Assembly: GCF_000420325.1 (NCBI RefSeq)
Contig: NZ_ATUS01000005.1
Coordinates: 1-64,000 of the forward strand
DNA length: 64,000 nt
Direction: 5' to 3'
Source: Spongiibacter tropicus DSM 19543
GTDB taxonomy: Bacteria > Pseudomonadota > Gammaproteobacteria > Pseudomonadales > Spongiibacteraceae
Both the position numbers and the translations under genes were made by a program. The notes under the pieces were generated by a model. It was given only the letters and a program-made list of their open reading frames with translations. It was not told the DNA's origin and ran no database searches. This document shows positions 49,058 through 58,171 of the stretch, piece by piece. Numbering within the stretch: the first letter of the stretch is position 1; the number at the start of each line of letters is the position of its first letter.

Positions 49058-50698
49058 ATGAAAAAAATCCTGCTCTCAATGCTGTTGATACTGTTACTGC
49101 TGGTGGCCGCGGTCTGGCCTCATCGCGGCGAATGGCTGCTGCGGGCGGTGATCGGACTGGATAATCTCCGGCACCCGGTGGCAGAGAATCAGCCGGTTCA
49201 CTGGCGGCAGGGAGAGGCCGCGCCCGGCGATCAGCGCCCCAATGTCATTCTGATTGTGGCGGATGATCTGGGTTTTAACGACATTAGCTTTCACCGCGGT
49301 GAGCAGGCGACCCTGCCGACACCGGCGATTGATGCTCTGGCCAGCCAGGGTGTGTCGTTCAGCAGCGCCTACGCAGGCAATGCCGTTTGTGCGCCGTCCC
49401 GGGCGATGCTGATGACCGGGCGTTATTCCACGCGCTTTGGCTTTGAGTTCACCCCGGCGCCGCGTAGCTTCGCCAAAATGTTCAAGATATTGCCGCAACC
49501 CCCCGGCGCCCTGCATCCGCCCGAGGTGGATATGGCGGCGGTAGACCGCTTGCCACCGTTTCAGTCCCTGGGCATGCCCGGCGAGGAAATTACGCTGGCA
49601 GAGCAGCTTCAGGCGGCGGGTTATCACACCCTGCATATTGGCAAGTGGCATTTGGGGCGGGACCAAGGCATGCGTCCCGAGCATCAAGGCTTCGATGAAA
49701 GCCTGCTGATGGAGAGCGGTCTGTACCTGCCAGTGGATGATCCGCAGGTGGTCAATGCCCGGCAGGGTTTCGATCCGCTGGACCGGGCGATCTGGCTGAG
49801 AATGCGTTATGCCGCGTCCTATAACGGTAGCCAACCCTTTGCCCCCAGCGGCTACCTGACGGATTACTACACCGATCAAGCGGTGAGTGCGATCGCGGCA
49901 AATAAGGATCGACCATTTTTCCTATACCTCGCCCACTGGGGCGTGCACTCACCATTGCAGGCGTTGAAAGCTGACTACGATGCGCTGTCGCATATTCAGG
50001 ATCATCGCCTGCGCGTGTACAGTGCCATGCTGCGCGCACTCGACCGCAGTGTGTCGAGGGTGATGCAGTCCTTGGTAGACAACGGTATCGACGACAATAC
50101 CCTGGTGATTTTTACCAGCGACAACGGTGCACCGGGCTATCTGGGTTTGCCGGACTTGAACGCACCGTTCCGTGGCTGGAAACTGAGCTTTTTTGAGGGA
50201 GGTGTGCGCGTGCCGTTTTATCTGCGCTGGCCGAAGCAGCTATCATCGGGCTTGCAGTATGATGCGCCGGTTTCCCATCTGGACGTGTTTGCCACAGTGG
50301 CTGCGGCTGTGGGTATCGCGCTGCCCCAGGACCGGGTGATGGACAGCGTGAATTTGCTGCCCTATGTGAACGCCGATATTCAGGGGCCTCCCCACGACGC
50401 GATTTTCTGGCGGGAGGGAGCTTATCAGGGCATGCGTGCCGGTGACTGGAAGCTGATGCGCTCGCCCAAGCCGCGTAAAATTTGGCTGTACAATCTCAAG
50501 GACGATCCGCTGGAAGCACAGAACCTTGCCGCAGAATACCCGCAGCAGGTAGCTGACATGGCCGCGCAACTGGACGAACACAACCGCCAGCAGCAGCCTT
50601 CGCGCTGGCCCTCAATCGTCAGCCTGCCCGTGCTGATCGATAAAACCATGGCTGACCCGGCCTCGGCAGAAGATGAATATATTTACTGGCCAAACTGA
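49058..50698 (+). CDS. Sulfatase (alkaline phosphatase superfamily), membrane-anchored
   Basis: In this 546-aa protein an N-terminal anchor or signal (LLSMLLILLLLVAAVWP) is followed by NVILIVADDLGFND, with metal-binding Asp pair. The formylglycine motif is CAPSR with Cys111, Pro113 and Arg115, followed by MLMTGRY. HIGKWHLG and FTSDNGAPG complete the active site. It hydrolyses a sulfate ester outside the cytoplasm. It lies 22 bases after the DsbA-like gene. Confidence 0.92.
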   Translation: MKKILLSMLLILLLLVAAVWPHRGEWLLRAVIGLDNLRHPVAENQPVHWRQGEAAPGDQRPNVILIVADDLGFNDISFHRGEQATLPTPAIDALASQGVSFSSAYAGNAVCAPSRAMLMTGRYSTRFGFEFTPAPRSFAKMFKILPQPPGALHPPEVDMAAVDRLPPFQSLGMPGEEITLAEQLQAAGYHTLHIGKWHLGRDQGMRPEHQGFDESLLMESGLYLPVDDPQVVNARQGFDPLDRAIWLRMRYAASYNGSQPFAPSGYLTDYYTDQAVSAIAANKDRPFFLYLAHWGVHSPLQALKADYDALSHIQDHRLRVYSAMLRALDRSVSRVMQSLVDNGIDDNTLVIFTSDNGAPGYLGLPDLNAPFRGWKLSFFEGGVRVPFYLRWPKQLSSGLQYDAPVSHLDVFATVAAAVGIALPQDRVMDSVNLLPYVNADIQGPPHDAIFWREGAYQGMRAGDWKLMRSPKPRKIWLYNLKDDPLEAQNLAAEYPQQVADMAAQLDEHNRQQQPSRWPSIVSLPVLIDKTMADPASAEDEYIYWPN

Positions 50699-50715
50699 CA
50701 GGACACCACGCTGAG

Positions 50716-51363
50716 ATGGCGGAGAAAAAAACGGCAAAGCGGAATTACCTGAATCGGCAGCAGCGCCGACAGCAGCTACTGGACACGGCGGCGTCGATTG
50801 TTGACGAGCAGGGTTGGTCGGGGCTGACCATGATTTCGCTGGCCGAGCGGGCCGAGGTGAGTCGCCAACTGATCTACCAGCATTTTACGGCCATTGATGA
50901 GTTGTTGCTGGAAACCATCAAGTACTTGTTTGGCAGTCTGTATCAGGACTCGCAGGCCGATTTTAATCAGCAGCCTAGCGATATTGAGCAGGCGGTACAG
51001 GCCCAGCACCGTCACTATCACGAGGACTTGTCTGCCGGGCGGGTGCGTGCCCTGTGGACGATTCTGTTCACCCCCTATAACGCCAATGAACCCATTGCCA
51101 AAGCGGCGCGTATGATTCGCCGTCTCAGCGCCGATGTGCCTGCCGCCGCAATACCGGGCCTGGTGGGCGTAGAATTGGCCGATGATCAGCGGCGGCAAAT
51201 TGGTTTCATGATCGACATGCTGTTCTGGGGCAGTTATAGCCTGGTGAGCGATGGCGAGATGGATGAAGACAGTGCGCTTGAGCTGCTGTTGTGGATGCTG
51301 CGGCGCTTCAAGTCCGGTGAGTCGGCGGGCCTGCCGCCAGCATTTCGCAAATCCGCCAAATAA
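50716..51363 (+). CDS. TetR-family transcriptional regulator of the sulfatase cluster
   Basis: In this 215-aa protein the N-terminal HTH (QQLLDTAASIVDEQGWSGLT, then ISLAERAEVSRQLIYQHFTA) is typical TetR. The C-terminal ligand-binding part is helical and unspecific. It is third in the DsbA-like/sulfatase operon, 17 bases after the sulfatase. The two palindromes at 47700-47714 and 53661-53675 are its likely operators, giving control over four units around it. Confidence 0.9.
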   Translation: MAEKKTAKRNYLNRQQRRQQLLDTAASIVDEQGWSGLTMISLAERAEVSRQLIYQHFTAIDELLLETIKYLFGSLYQDSQADFNQQPSDIEQAVQAQHRHYHEDLSAGRVRALWTILFTPYNANEPIAKAARMIRRLSADVPAAAIPGLVGVELADDQRRQIGFMIDMLFWGSYSLVSDGEMDEDSALELLLWMLRRFKSGESAGLPPAFRKSAK

Positions 51364-51373
51364 TCCAGGGCTA

Positions 51374-52489
51374 TCACGCGGCGACCCGACAGATGGCCGT
51401 GCCCGCTTTTTCCAGCCGCCAAGGTATCGTGCTTTTTAGCAGGGGCAAAAAGCCGGTGTCGGCAAGCAGGATGTCGGCACGGTGCTGCTGTTCCTCTGAC
51501 AGCGTCCGGTAGGCAATTGCTACCCGCTGTAATTTCCAGGCCACATAGGTCGAACTGGCCGCAGTTACCTCAACGCCCTCAATGCTCGCTGGTGCCGGCC
51601 CGAAGGACGCGGGGAGGATGTCGCTGTCATTGCTGGCAATACCCTCGGCGACGGCCCGCCATGTGGTCTCGGCCATGGTGGCAAATGGCGCTGCGAGTTT
51701 GGCGAGAAATGCAGGCAGTTGCGGATCGTTGCACAATTCGCCATCGCTGGCTTCTCCCGCCGCAGCGTGCATACGCATCATCCACATCGACAGCTTCGTG
51801 CAGTGGCGCCGCAGGTGTTCCCCGGCCTCGCAGGGGTCCATATACAGATGGCCGAACAGGCCGTTCATCATTGCTACATCGGCAAGGCAGGGGCGGTTGC
51901 CAAGCAGGAAACGCTGCTGACTCAGGCGCTGTTCCAGTGTGTCCAATATGCGGTGGGTGAGCTTTCTGCTGAGGGTCTGTACCTCGTCCCGGTCCTGTCC
52001 CAGTTTGCGCACTTTGGCCTGAATACCTTCGGCGACCAGTTCAGAGACCCCTTCGGCCTGCGCGCGCAGTTCGGCGTCGTCGAGATCGGTGTGCAAGACC
52101 GTTTGAAACATACCGAGTGCCCACTGGCGAGTGTCTTCTGGAATCCAGCGGTAGTAGATGAACGGGGCGACAAAAAACTCATCGCAGAGCGTTTCGAGCA
52201 GCAGGCAGGCCACGGTGAGTACCGGGTCGTCGGGCGTCAGTGGGCGCTCAGGGTGACGTCGTTCAAGGGTTTCGACGATATCGCAACTGTCGTTCAGCAG
52301 CTCACCGTCAGGGCAGAAAACCACCGGAAATTTGGCTTCGCCGGTGCGTGGCATCACTTCCTGAAAAAGAGCCTGAAAATTGCTCGCCCGCTCCGTGTAG
52401 GGCAGGCGTTTGTACTGCAGGCAGGCGCGGACCTTGGCGGAGTAGTAGGAATATTGTGTGGCGATCAGAATATAGTCTTGCTGAGGCAT
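51374..52489 (-). CDS. Glutathione S-transferase-like protein with long C-terminus
   Basis: In this 371-aa protein residues 1-80 form a GST N-domain (YILIATQYSYYSAKVRACLQYK, then EAKFPVVFCPDGELLNDSCDIVETLER with the conserved Pro and SCDI segment). A helical C-domain follows to about 230 and an extra region of about 140 residues beyond the usual GST length, ending in basic and Ala residues. It is second in the MBL-GST operon. It could conjugate or isomerise an intermediate using glutathione. Confidence 0.82.
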   Translation of the reverse strand: MPQQDYILIATQYSYYSAKVRACLQYKRLPYTERASNFQALFQEVMPRTGEAKFPVVFCPDGELLNDSCDIVETLERRHPERPLTPDDPVLTVACLLLETLCDEFFVAPFIYYRWIPEDTRQWALGMFQTVLHTDLDDAELRAQAEGVSELVAEGIQAKVRKLGQDRDEVQTLSRKLTHRILDTLEQRLSQQRFLLGNRPCLADVAMMNGLFGHLYMDPCEAGEHLRRHCTKLSMWMMRMHAAAGEASDGELCNDPQLPAFLAKLAAPFATMAETTWRAVAEGIASNDSDILPASFGPAPASIEGVEVTAASSTYVAWKLQRVAIAYRTLSEEQQHRADILLADTGFLPLLKSTIPWRLEKAGTAICRVAA

Positions 52490-52515
52490 AGTGGCGTCCG
52501 AATTCAGTAATGGAT

Positions 52516-53598
52516 TTACCGCAGGGAGTCTGTGCGAATAGCCGTGCTGTTGGCGGGCAGGCTGAAGAAGTCGCCGTCGCGGGTAATGCTGATGGGGCCG
52601 TTGTAGTGCTCAGCGCTTCCCTGAATAAACAGTTTTTCCAGGTAGCGCAGCGGCAGGCCAGGAACGATGTGGTTCAGTGCCAGGTAGTGCGCCCCGGCGG
52701 CCTGGGCAATGTCCGCGGCCTGCTGCGGGGTGGTGTGGTAGTCGAGTATGTCTTCGGAAATCTGGGCCATGTGCTCGACTCCCACGGCACTGGCGGCGCG
52801 CTGCATCACATTCACTAATTGTGGTGATAGCGCTTCGTGAAGTAGCAGGTCTGCGTCTTCTGCTAGGGCTTGAACATTGGCGCTTTTGCGGGTGTCGCCG
52901 GAAATCACCACGCTGCGGCCTTTGTAGTCAAAGCGATAACCCACGGCATTGGGTACGGGATAATGGTCGACCCCAAAGGCGGTAATGCGCAAGCCGTCCC
53001 GCTCAAGAAGCAGCGAGCGCTCCCCGTTGTTAATTGCCGCAAAGGGGCGGGCGAGAAGTCCGGCGCCGGAGGGCAATACTGTTTTGGTGCCGTGGTGGTC
53101 GATGCGGTATTGGGTATCCTGGGCGTAAGCCTGATTAAAACCGTCGACAATTTGTTCTACCCCTGGTGGGCCGTAGACATCCAACGGCTTGGCCTGATGG
53201 CCACCTGCCCATCGCTGAACGGAAAGCTCGCCCAGCGCATCAATATGGTCGGAGTGAAAGTGAGTGAGTAGCACGGCACTGGCACGACCCGCAGATAGCC
53301 CTGCTGGGCCGAGATTGCGAATACTGCCACTGCCAGCGTCGACGATGTAAAGCTGCTTGCCTGCGATAACCGCAGTGCAGGGACCAGCGCGGTGCGGGTC
53401 GGGAATCGGCGAGCCTGCCCCGCAGATGTACACATGCAGACCGTCGGGTAATTCACTCATAAAGTGGTTACTGAGAGTGCCTTCAACCTGGCGCTGCATA
53501 GCGCGTAAAACGAGCTGGTTGCCGGCTTGCCAGATGAATACTGCGCTGACGACGAATAATAGCAGGAGGCTCAGGCCGAATTTGGAACGTGTTGTCAT
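52516..53598 (-). CDS. Membrane-anchored metallo-beta-lactamase-fold hydrolase
   Basis: This is a 360-aa protein from ATG 53598. An N-terminal membrane span (FGLSLLLLFVVSAVFIW) is followed by a hydrolase with THFHSDHIDALGE (HxHxDH) near 112-124, GDTRKS and a late His (LALNHIVPG). This type resembles RNase Z/arylsulfatase-like MBL proteins. It would act on the periplasmic side. It leads an operon with the GST and is divergent from sulfatase 2. Confidence 0.85.
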   Translation of the reverse strand: MTTRSKFGLSLLLLFVVSAVFIWQAGNQLVLRAMQRQVEGTLSNHFMSELPDGLHVYICGAGSPIPDPHRAGPCTAVIAGKQLYIVDAGSGSIRNLGPAGLSAGRASAVLLTHFHSDHIDALGELSVQRWAGGHQAKPLDVYGPPGVEQIVDGFNQAYAQDTQYRIDHHGTKTVLPSGAGLLARPFAAINNGERSLLLERDGLRITAFGVDHYPVPNAVGYRFDYKGRSVVISGDTRKSANVQALAEDADLLLHEALSPQLVNVMQRAASAVGVEHMAQISEDILDYHTTPQQAADIAQAAGAHYLALNHIVPGLPLRYLEKLFIQGSAEHYNGPISITRDGDFFSLPANSTAIRTDSLR

Positions 53599-53660
53599 TG
53601 GATTATTCTCGTTGTTATTAATGGCCATGACTGGACAGTTCGCGACATTCTGCATTAAAG

Positions 53661-53675
53661 TTTACATTGTGTAAA
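53661..53675. promoter_or_regulatory. TetR-type operator, copy 2
   Basis: TTTACATTGTGTAAA differs from copy 1 at a single base. It lies 63 bases before the MBL start and 82 before sulfatase 2, so it can control both divergent operons. Confidence 0.78.
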
Positions 53676-53756
53676 TAATTGTGTGGGCGCCGCCGATACG
53701 TCAGGCCGGCGGCGCTCGACGCAAGCAGTAATGCATAACAATAACGATACGAGGAC

Positions 53757-55502
53757 ATGCCTGTGCTGAGGCGAACCCTATACTGCGGCCTGCTGTTGAT
53801 GGCGCCTGTGCTCGCACAGGCGGCGCCACCGAACATTGTGCTGATTCTGGCCGATGATCTCGGCTTTACCGACATTCAGCCCTTTGCCAGCGAAATTGCC
53901 ACCCCCAGTCTGGCGGCACTGGCAGATAACGGCATTCGTTTCACCAACCACCATGTGGCGGCAAGCTGCGCACCGACCCGGGCAATGCTGCTGACCGGCG
54001 TGGACAGTCACCTGAACGGCGTGCCGAATATTCCCGAGGCCATGCCACCCAGTCAGCGGGGCCGTAATGGCTATGATGGCGTGCTGTCTCATCGGGTGCA
54101 GACGGTGGCAACACTGCTGCGCGAACACGGATATCACACCTATGTTTCGGGCAAGTGGCATTTGGGCAAGGATGCGAGTCGTTTGCCAGATCAGCGCGGC
54201 TTTGAGCGCAGTGTGATTCTGGCAGACAGCGGTGCAGATAACTGGTCCCAGCGCCCCTATCTGCCCATGTACCGCACGGCGCAGTGGTACAAGGACGGGC
54301 AACCCCATCAGTTGCCGAATGAGTTTTATTCTTCGGAATACATCGTCGACCAGGCAATAGCGCAGATTGATAGTCAACATGGCGATGGTCAGCCGTTTTT
54401 TTCCTACGTAGCGTTTCAGGCCGTACATATTCCCGTACAGGTGCCCGCCGCGTACCGGGCCATGTATGAAAGCCATTATCAGCAGGGTTGGTCGGCACTG
54501 CGCGAGCAGCGCTACCGGGCAGCGGTGGCGGCTGGGTTAGTGCCGCCTTCCACCGCGTTGACTGCAATGAATAGCACGGCGGATTGGATGGCGCTCAGTA
54601 ATGCGCAGCAGCGCGATTGGGCGCGACGCATGGCGGTGTATGCGGGGATGGTGCAGGCGATGGACCACCACATAGGCCGTTTGGTCGAGCATCTGAAAAC
54701 GCTGGGGGAATACGACAACACTGTGTTTGTGTTCATGTCGGATAACGGCCCTGAGCCCGCCGACCCGGTCGCCCGCTTTGGCCTGCCTTTTGTGCTGTGG
54801 ATGAAGGCCATGGGCTTCAATACTGACTATGGCACCTTGGGTGAACGCGATAGCTATGTGGTGATTGGTCCCGGCTTTGCCAGCGCGGCGGCCTCGCCGT
54901 TGTCCTACTACAAATACTATGCTGGGGAAGGTGGGCTGAGAGTGCCGATGATTATTGCCGGGGCCGGCGTTGCAGCACCGGGGCGGCAGTCACCAGCGCT
55001 GACCCATGTGACTGATATTGTGCCGACGTTGTTAGACCTCAGTGGCGCTGCGCCGCCGGGAGACGACTACTATCAGCCCTCTGGCAAGAGCTTGTTGCCG
55101 GTGCTCGCCGACCAACGTGAGCGCGTGCGGGGGGAAGACGATGCGCTTGGCTACGAACTGGGTGGCAATGCCGCGCTGTTCAAGGGTGACTATAAACTGG
55201 TGAAAAACCTTCCTCCTGCGGGAGACGGCCGCTGGCATTTATATAACATTGTCAGTGATCCGGGAGAGAGCCGAGACCTGAGTGAGAGCATGCCGGAGCG
55301 TCTGGCCGCCATGTTGGCCGATTATGAGGATTATGCTCGGCGCAACGGTGTATTGGCCGTGCCGGATGGTTATGATCAGCTTCAGCAAGTGAGTTGGAAT
55401 TCGATTATGGCGAGAAAAACAGAGTGGCTATCGGCAGGGTTGCTGCTGTTCGTACTGGTGTACGGCGGGCTTCTCTGGCGGCGTAAGCGGCTGCGGGGAT
55501 AA
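53757..55502 (+). CDS. Second sulfatase, C-terminally membrane-anchored
   Basis: In this 581-aa protein a signal peptide (YCGLLLMAPVLAQAAP) is followed by NIVLILADDLGFTDI. The formylglycine motif CAPTR has Cys71, Pro73 and Arg75, and is followed by AMLLTG. VSGKWHLGKD and FMSDNGPEP are present. Near the end there is a transmembrane segment (LSAGLLLFVLVYGGLLW) and a basic tail. The different anchor and active-site surroundings suggest a substrate or step different from sulfatase 1. The stop overlaps the cytochrome start. Confidence 0.92.
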   Translation: MPVLRRTLYCGLLLMAPVLAQAAPPNIVLILADDLGFTDIQPFASEIATPSLAALADNGIRFTNHHVAASCAPTRAMLLTGVDSHLNGVPNIPEAMPPSQRGRNGYDGVLSHRVQTVATLLREHGYHTYVSGKWHLGKDASRLPDQRGFERSVILADSGADNWSQRPYLPMYRTAQWYKDGQPHQLPNEFYSSEYIVDQAIAQIDSQHGDGQPFFSYVAFQAVHIPVQVPAAYRAMYESHYQQGWSALREQRYRAAVAAGLVPPSTALTAMNSTADWMALSNAQQRDWARRMAVYAGMVQAMDHHIGRLVEHLKTLGEYDNTVFVFMSDNGPEPADPVARFGLPFVLWMKAMGFNTDYGTLGERDSYVVIGPGFASAAASPLSYYKYYAGEGGLRVPMIIAGAGVAAPGRQSPALTHVTDIVPTLLDLSGAAPPGDDYYQPSGKSLLPVLADQRERVRGEDDALGYELGGNAALFKGDYKLVKNLPPAGDGRWHLYNIVSDPGESRDLSESMPERLAAMLADYEDYARRNGVLAVPDGYDQLQQVSWNSIMARKTEWLSAGLLLFVLVYGGLLWRRKRLRG

Positions 55503-57745
55503 TGGTGCGGCATGTTATCGCAGCCTGTTGGCTGTTTATTGCTTTGTTTTGTGGCACTGCCCGTGCCGAATTCTCATTGACGGTCAATCAGCCAGAAAGC
55601 TGTGCTGGCTGCCATCAGGTACAGTTCAGCCAGTGGCAGGCGTCCCAGCATGCCGAGGCCATGCAGCCCACCAGTTCAAAGACGGTACTGGGCAATTTCG
55701 ATGGCCAATCGCTGACGCATGCCGGCGTGCGCTATCGCTTTCTGGAAGCGGAAGGGCGTTACCAGATTGCTCTGACAGCGCCGGATCAGCCGGAACGCCT
55801 ATTCGATGTTCGCTACACCTTCGGGGTGTATCCCTTGCAACAGTATCTGGTCGACCTGCCGGGCGGGCGTTTGCAGGCCCTGCCTGTTGCCTGGGACAGT
55901 CGCCGTGCGGCAGAAGGTGGTCAGCGTTGGTACGGGCTGGATTCCGATCTGGGCTGGGATCACTACGCGTTTACCTGGAATACCAGTTGTGCGGAATGCC
56001 ATTCCACCGGGGTGGAGAAGGGGTATGACGCTGCGCAGAATCGTTTTGACACCCACTGGCAATTCGTCAATGTGAGCTGTCAGGCCTGCCACGGGAATGC
56101 AGAAGGTCACCAGCAGTGGCTGCGCAATCAGCAGCCCTCGTCGGTGGCGCATTCGGGGTTTGCGGCGACGCTGGCGGAGCGGGGCAGTTGGTATCTGCCC
56201 GAGAAGGCCAGTATTGCCCGGCGTCGGGACCGGCCCGATGGGGGCCAGCTTTCCGCCTGCGGCCAGTGCCACAGTCTGGGTACTCGTATCGACAGCTGGC
56301 AACCGGGTTCGCAGCTCGACGATCACCTCAGCCTGATGTTGCCGAATACACCGCTTTATCACCTCGATGGTCAGATTGATGCGGAGGTCTTTGTCGCGGG
56401 GTCTTTTCGGCAAAGCAAGATGCACGACGCGGGGGTGGTCTGCAGCGACTGCCATAATCCGCACTCACTGACACTGCGGGCGGAGGGCAACGCACTGTGC
56501 AGTCAGTGTCATCTACCCGATCATTACGATCGGCCCGCGCATCACGGTCACCCGGAACACAGCCGCGGTGCGCAATGTGTGAATTGCCACATGCCCGCAA
56601 CAGTGTATATGGGCGTGGACGCGAGGCGCGATCACCGTTTCGGTATTCCCAGTCCGGCCCTTAGTAAGTCGATTGGCGTGCCCAATGCCTGCAGCCAGTG
56701 TCATGTCGATAAAAGCCCCGACTGGCTGATTGCCGGAATGCCGGGTAGCACAACGCAGGCAGACGCTGTGTCACTTTGGCTGCACCAGCTTGATCGCGGC
56801 GAGATCACGGCGCTGCCCCGTTTACTGGATTACGTTTCCACTGCCAATGGACACCGCTTTCGGCAGGCCAGGGTGATGGCAGCGTTGGGGGCGCAGATAG
56901 ATGATCCCGCGCTGACCGAGCTGGCGCGTCGCAAGCTGCGGAGTCATGACCCCGCCCTCCAGCGGGCGGCGGTGGAGATTCTTGAGCGTCTGCCTCTGGA
57001 CGACCGCCTGTTGATGCTGTTGCCCCATCTGGATGAGCCGGTCAAATCGGTGAGGCTGGCGGTTGCCAGGGTGCTGGCTGAAGGATTGGTCCGGGGAGAT
57101 CTGAGTGATGCGGATCGTCAGCGCCTGTCCCGGCGAGTGAAAGAATACCGGCAGTCCTTGCAGCGCAATGCCGATCATCCGGCATCGCAAATGGCGTTGG
57201 GGAATTTATCGTTGGCAATGGGCGAGGAGGAGGCAGCAGAAAATGCCTACCGGCAGGCTCTGCGGATTGATGTGTCGTATTCCCCGGCCTCGATTAATCT
57301 TGCGGACTTGTACCGGCAGCGCGGCGACGAAGCAAAGGCCCAACAGATACTGCTTGCTGCACGACAGCTAGCGGATGACGCTGCGATTTCCTATGCACTG
57401 AGTATGAGCTACTTCCGTCAGCGTAAGCTTGATGACGGCCTTGACGCGATTAGTCACGCAGTGACATTGGCGCCAATGAACAGCGATTACGTGTATGCCC
57501 AGGCGGTGGCGCTGGAGCAATCCGGTCAGCCCCTGGAGGCCATAGCCGCGCTTGAGCGAGCTCTGAAACGACAGGGCGAGCGTCGCCAGCTAGTGGAATT
57601 ACTCAGTCTGTATGCGGTGAATTATCAGTCACCGGCTGAGGCGTTGCCCCACGTTTTGCGCTGGCGAACGCTGGCGCCGGATGACCGTCGAGCTGCAGCG
57701 ATTGAACAAGGTCTGCGCAGACAGCTTGCTCGGCCCACCCAATAG
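55502..57745 (+). CDS. Octaheme c-type cytochrome with HEAT and TPR repeats
   Basis: This 747-aa protein has a signal peptide and eight CxxCH motifs in the first 410 residues (CAGCH, CAECH, CQACH, CGQCH, CSDCH, CSQCH, CVNCH, CSQCH). A HEAT-like region follows (about 470-540), then TPR repeats (about 560-735). It is a periplasmic electron-transfer protein, perhaps with a scaffold role. One-base overlap with the sulfatase stop indicates a joint operon. A redox link to sulfate-ester turnover has no clear precedent known to me. Confidence 0.88.
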   Translation: MVRHVIAACWLFIALFCGTARAEFSLTVNQPESCAGCHQVQFSQWQASQHAEAMQPTSSKTVLGNFDGQSLTHAGVRYRFLEAEGRYQIALTAPDQPERLFDVRYTFGVYPLQQYLVDLPGGRLQALPVAWDSRRAAEGGQRWYGLDSDLGWDHYAFTWNTSCAECHSTGVEKGYDAAQNRFDTHWQFVNVSCQACHGNAEGHQQWLRNQQPSSVAHSGFAATLAERGSWYLPEKASIARRRDRPDGGQLSACGQCHSLGTRIDSWQPGSQLDDHLSLMLPNTPLYHLDGQIDAEVFVAGSFRQSKMHDAGVVCSDCHNPHSLTLRAEGNALCSQCHLPDHYDRPAHHGHPEHSRGAQCVNCHMPATVYMGVDARRDHRFGIPSPALSKSIGVPNACSQCHVDKSPDWLIAGMPGSTTQADAVSLWLHQLDRGEITALPRLLDYVSTANGHRFRQARVMAALGAQIDDPALTELARRKLRSHDPALQRAAVEILERLPLDDRLLMLLPHLDEPVKSVRLAVARVLAEGLVRGDLSDADRQRLSRRVKEYRQSLQRNADHPASQMALGNLSLAMGEEEAAENAYRQALRIDVSYSPASINLADLYRQRGDEAKAQQILLAARQLADDAAISYALSMSYFRQRKLDDGLDAISHAVTLAPMNSDYVYAQAVALEQSGQPLEAIAALERALKRQGERRQLVELLSLYAVNYQSPAEALPHVLRWRTLAPDDRRAAAIEQGLRRQLARPTQ

Positions 57746-57775
57746 AAAAAAACACCGCCAGATAAGGATAAGAAA

Positions 57776-58162
57776 ATGAAAAAATTGCTAAGTGGTCTGC
57801 TGTGGGGGATTGGGCTGTTATTTATGCTGCTGGGACTGCGCTGGCTGATTGATCCACAGGCGTCTGCCGATACATTGGGTATGGTCTTGTCAGACGGGGT
57901 GGGGCGCAGCTCGCAGATTGGGGATTTCGGCGCCTTCTTTTTCACGGGTGGGCTGTGGGTCTTGCTTGGCGTCTGGCGCAAGGCGCCGGTATTTCTCTAT
58001 GTCGCGGCGACCACACTGGGTAGCGCTGCGTTGTTTAGATTGATTGCCTGGGCGGCTCAGGGCGCGGCGCTGACAGTGGACATGATCGCGGTGGAAGTGG
58101 TGATCGCCGCGATTCTGTTACTGGCTGCGCGTCTGAACTCCCGGCTCGGTACGGCCCGCTGA
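57776..58162 (+). CDS. Small integral membrane protein (DUF4345-like)
   Basis: In this 128-aa protein four hydrophobic spans (about 4-24, 48-66, 73-91, 98-118) fill the sequence. The short polar link after span 1 (DPQASADTLGMVLSDGVG) recalls DUF4345-type proteins. It follows the cytochrome by 30 bases with an AGGATAAG ribosome site, so probably ends the same operon. Function unknown. Confidence 0.7.
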   Translation: MKKLLSGLLWGIGLLFMLLGLRWLIDPQASADTLGMVLSDGVGRSSQIGDFGAFFFTGGLWVLLGVWRKAPVFLYVAATTLGSAALFRLIAWAAQGAALTVDMIAVEVVIAAILLLAARLNSRLGTAR

Positions 58163-58171
58163 TCTTTGGGG

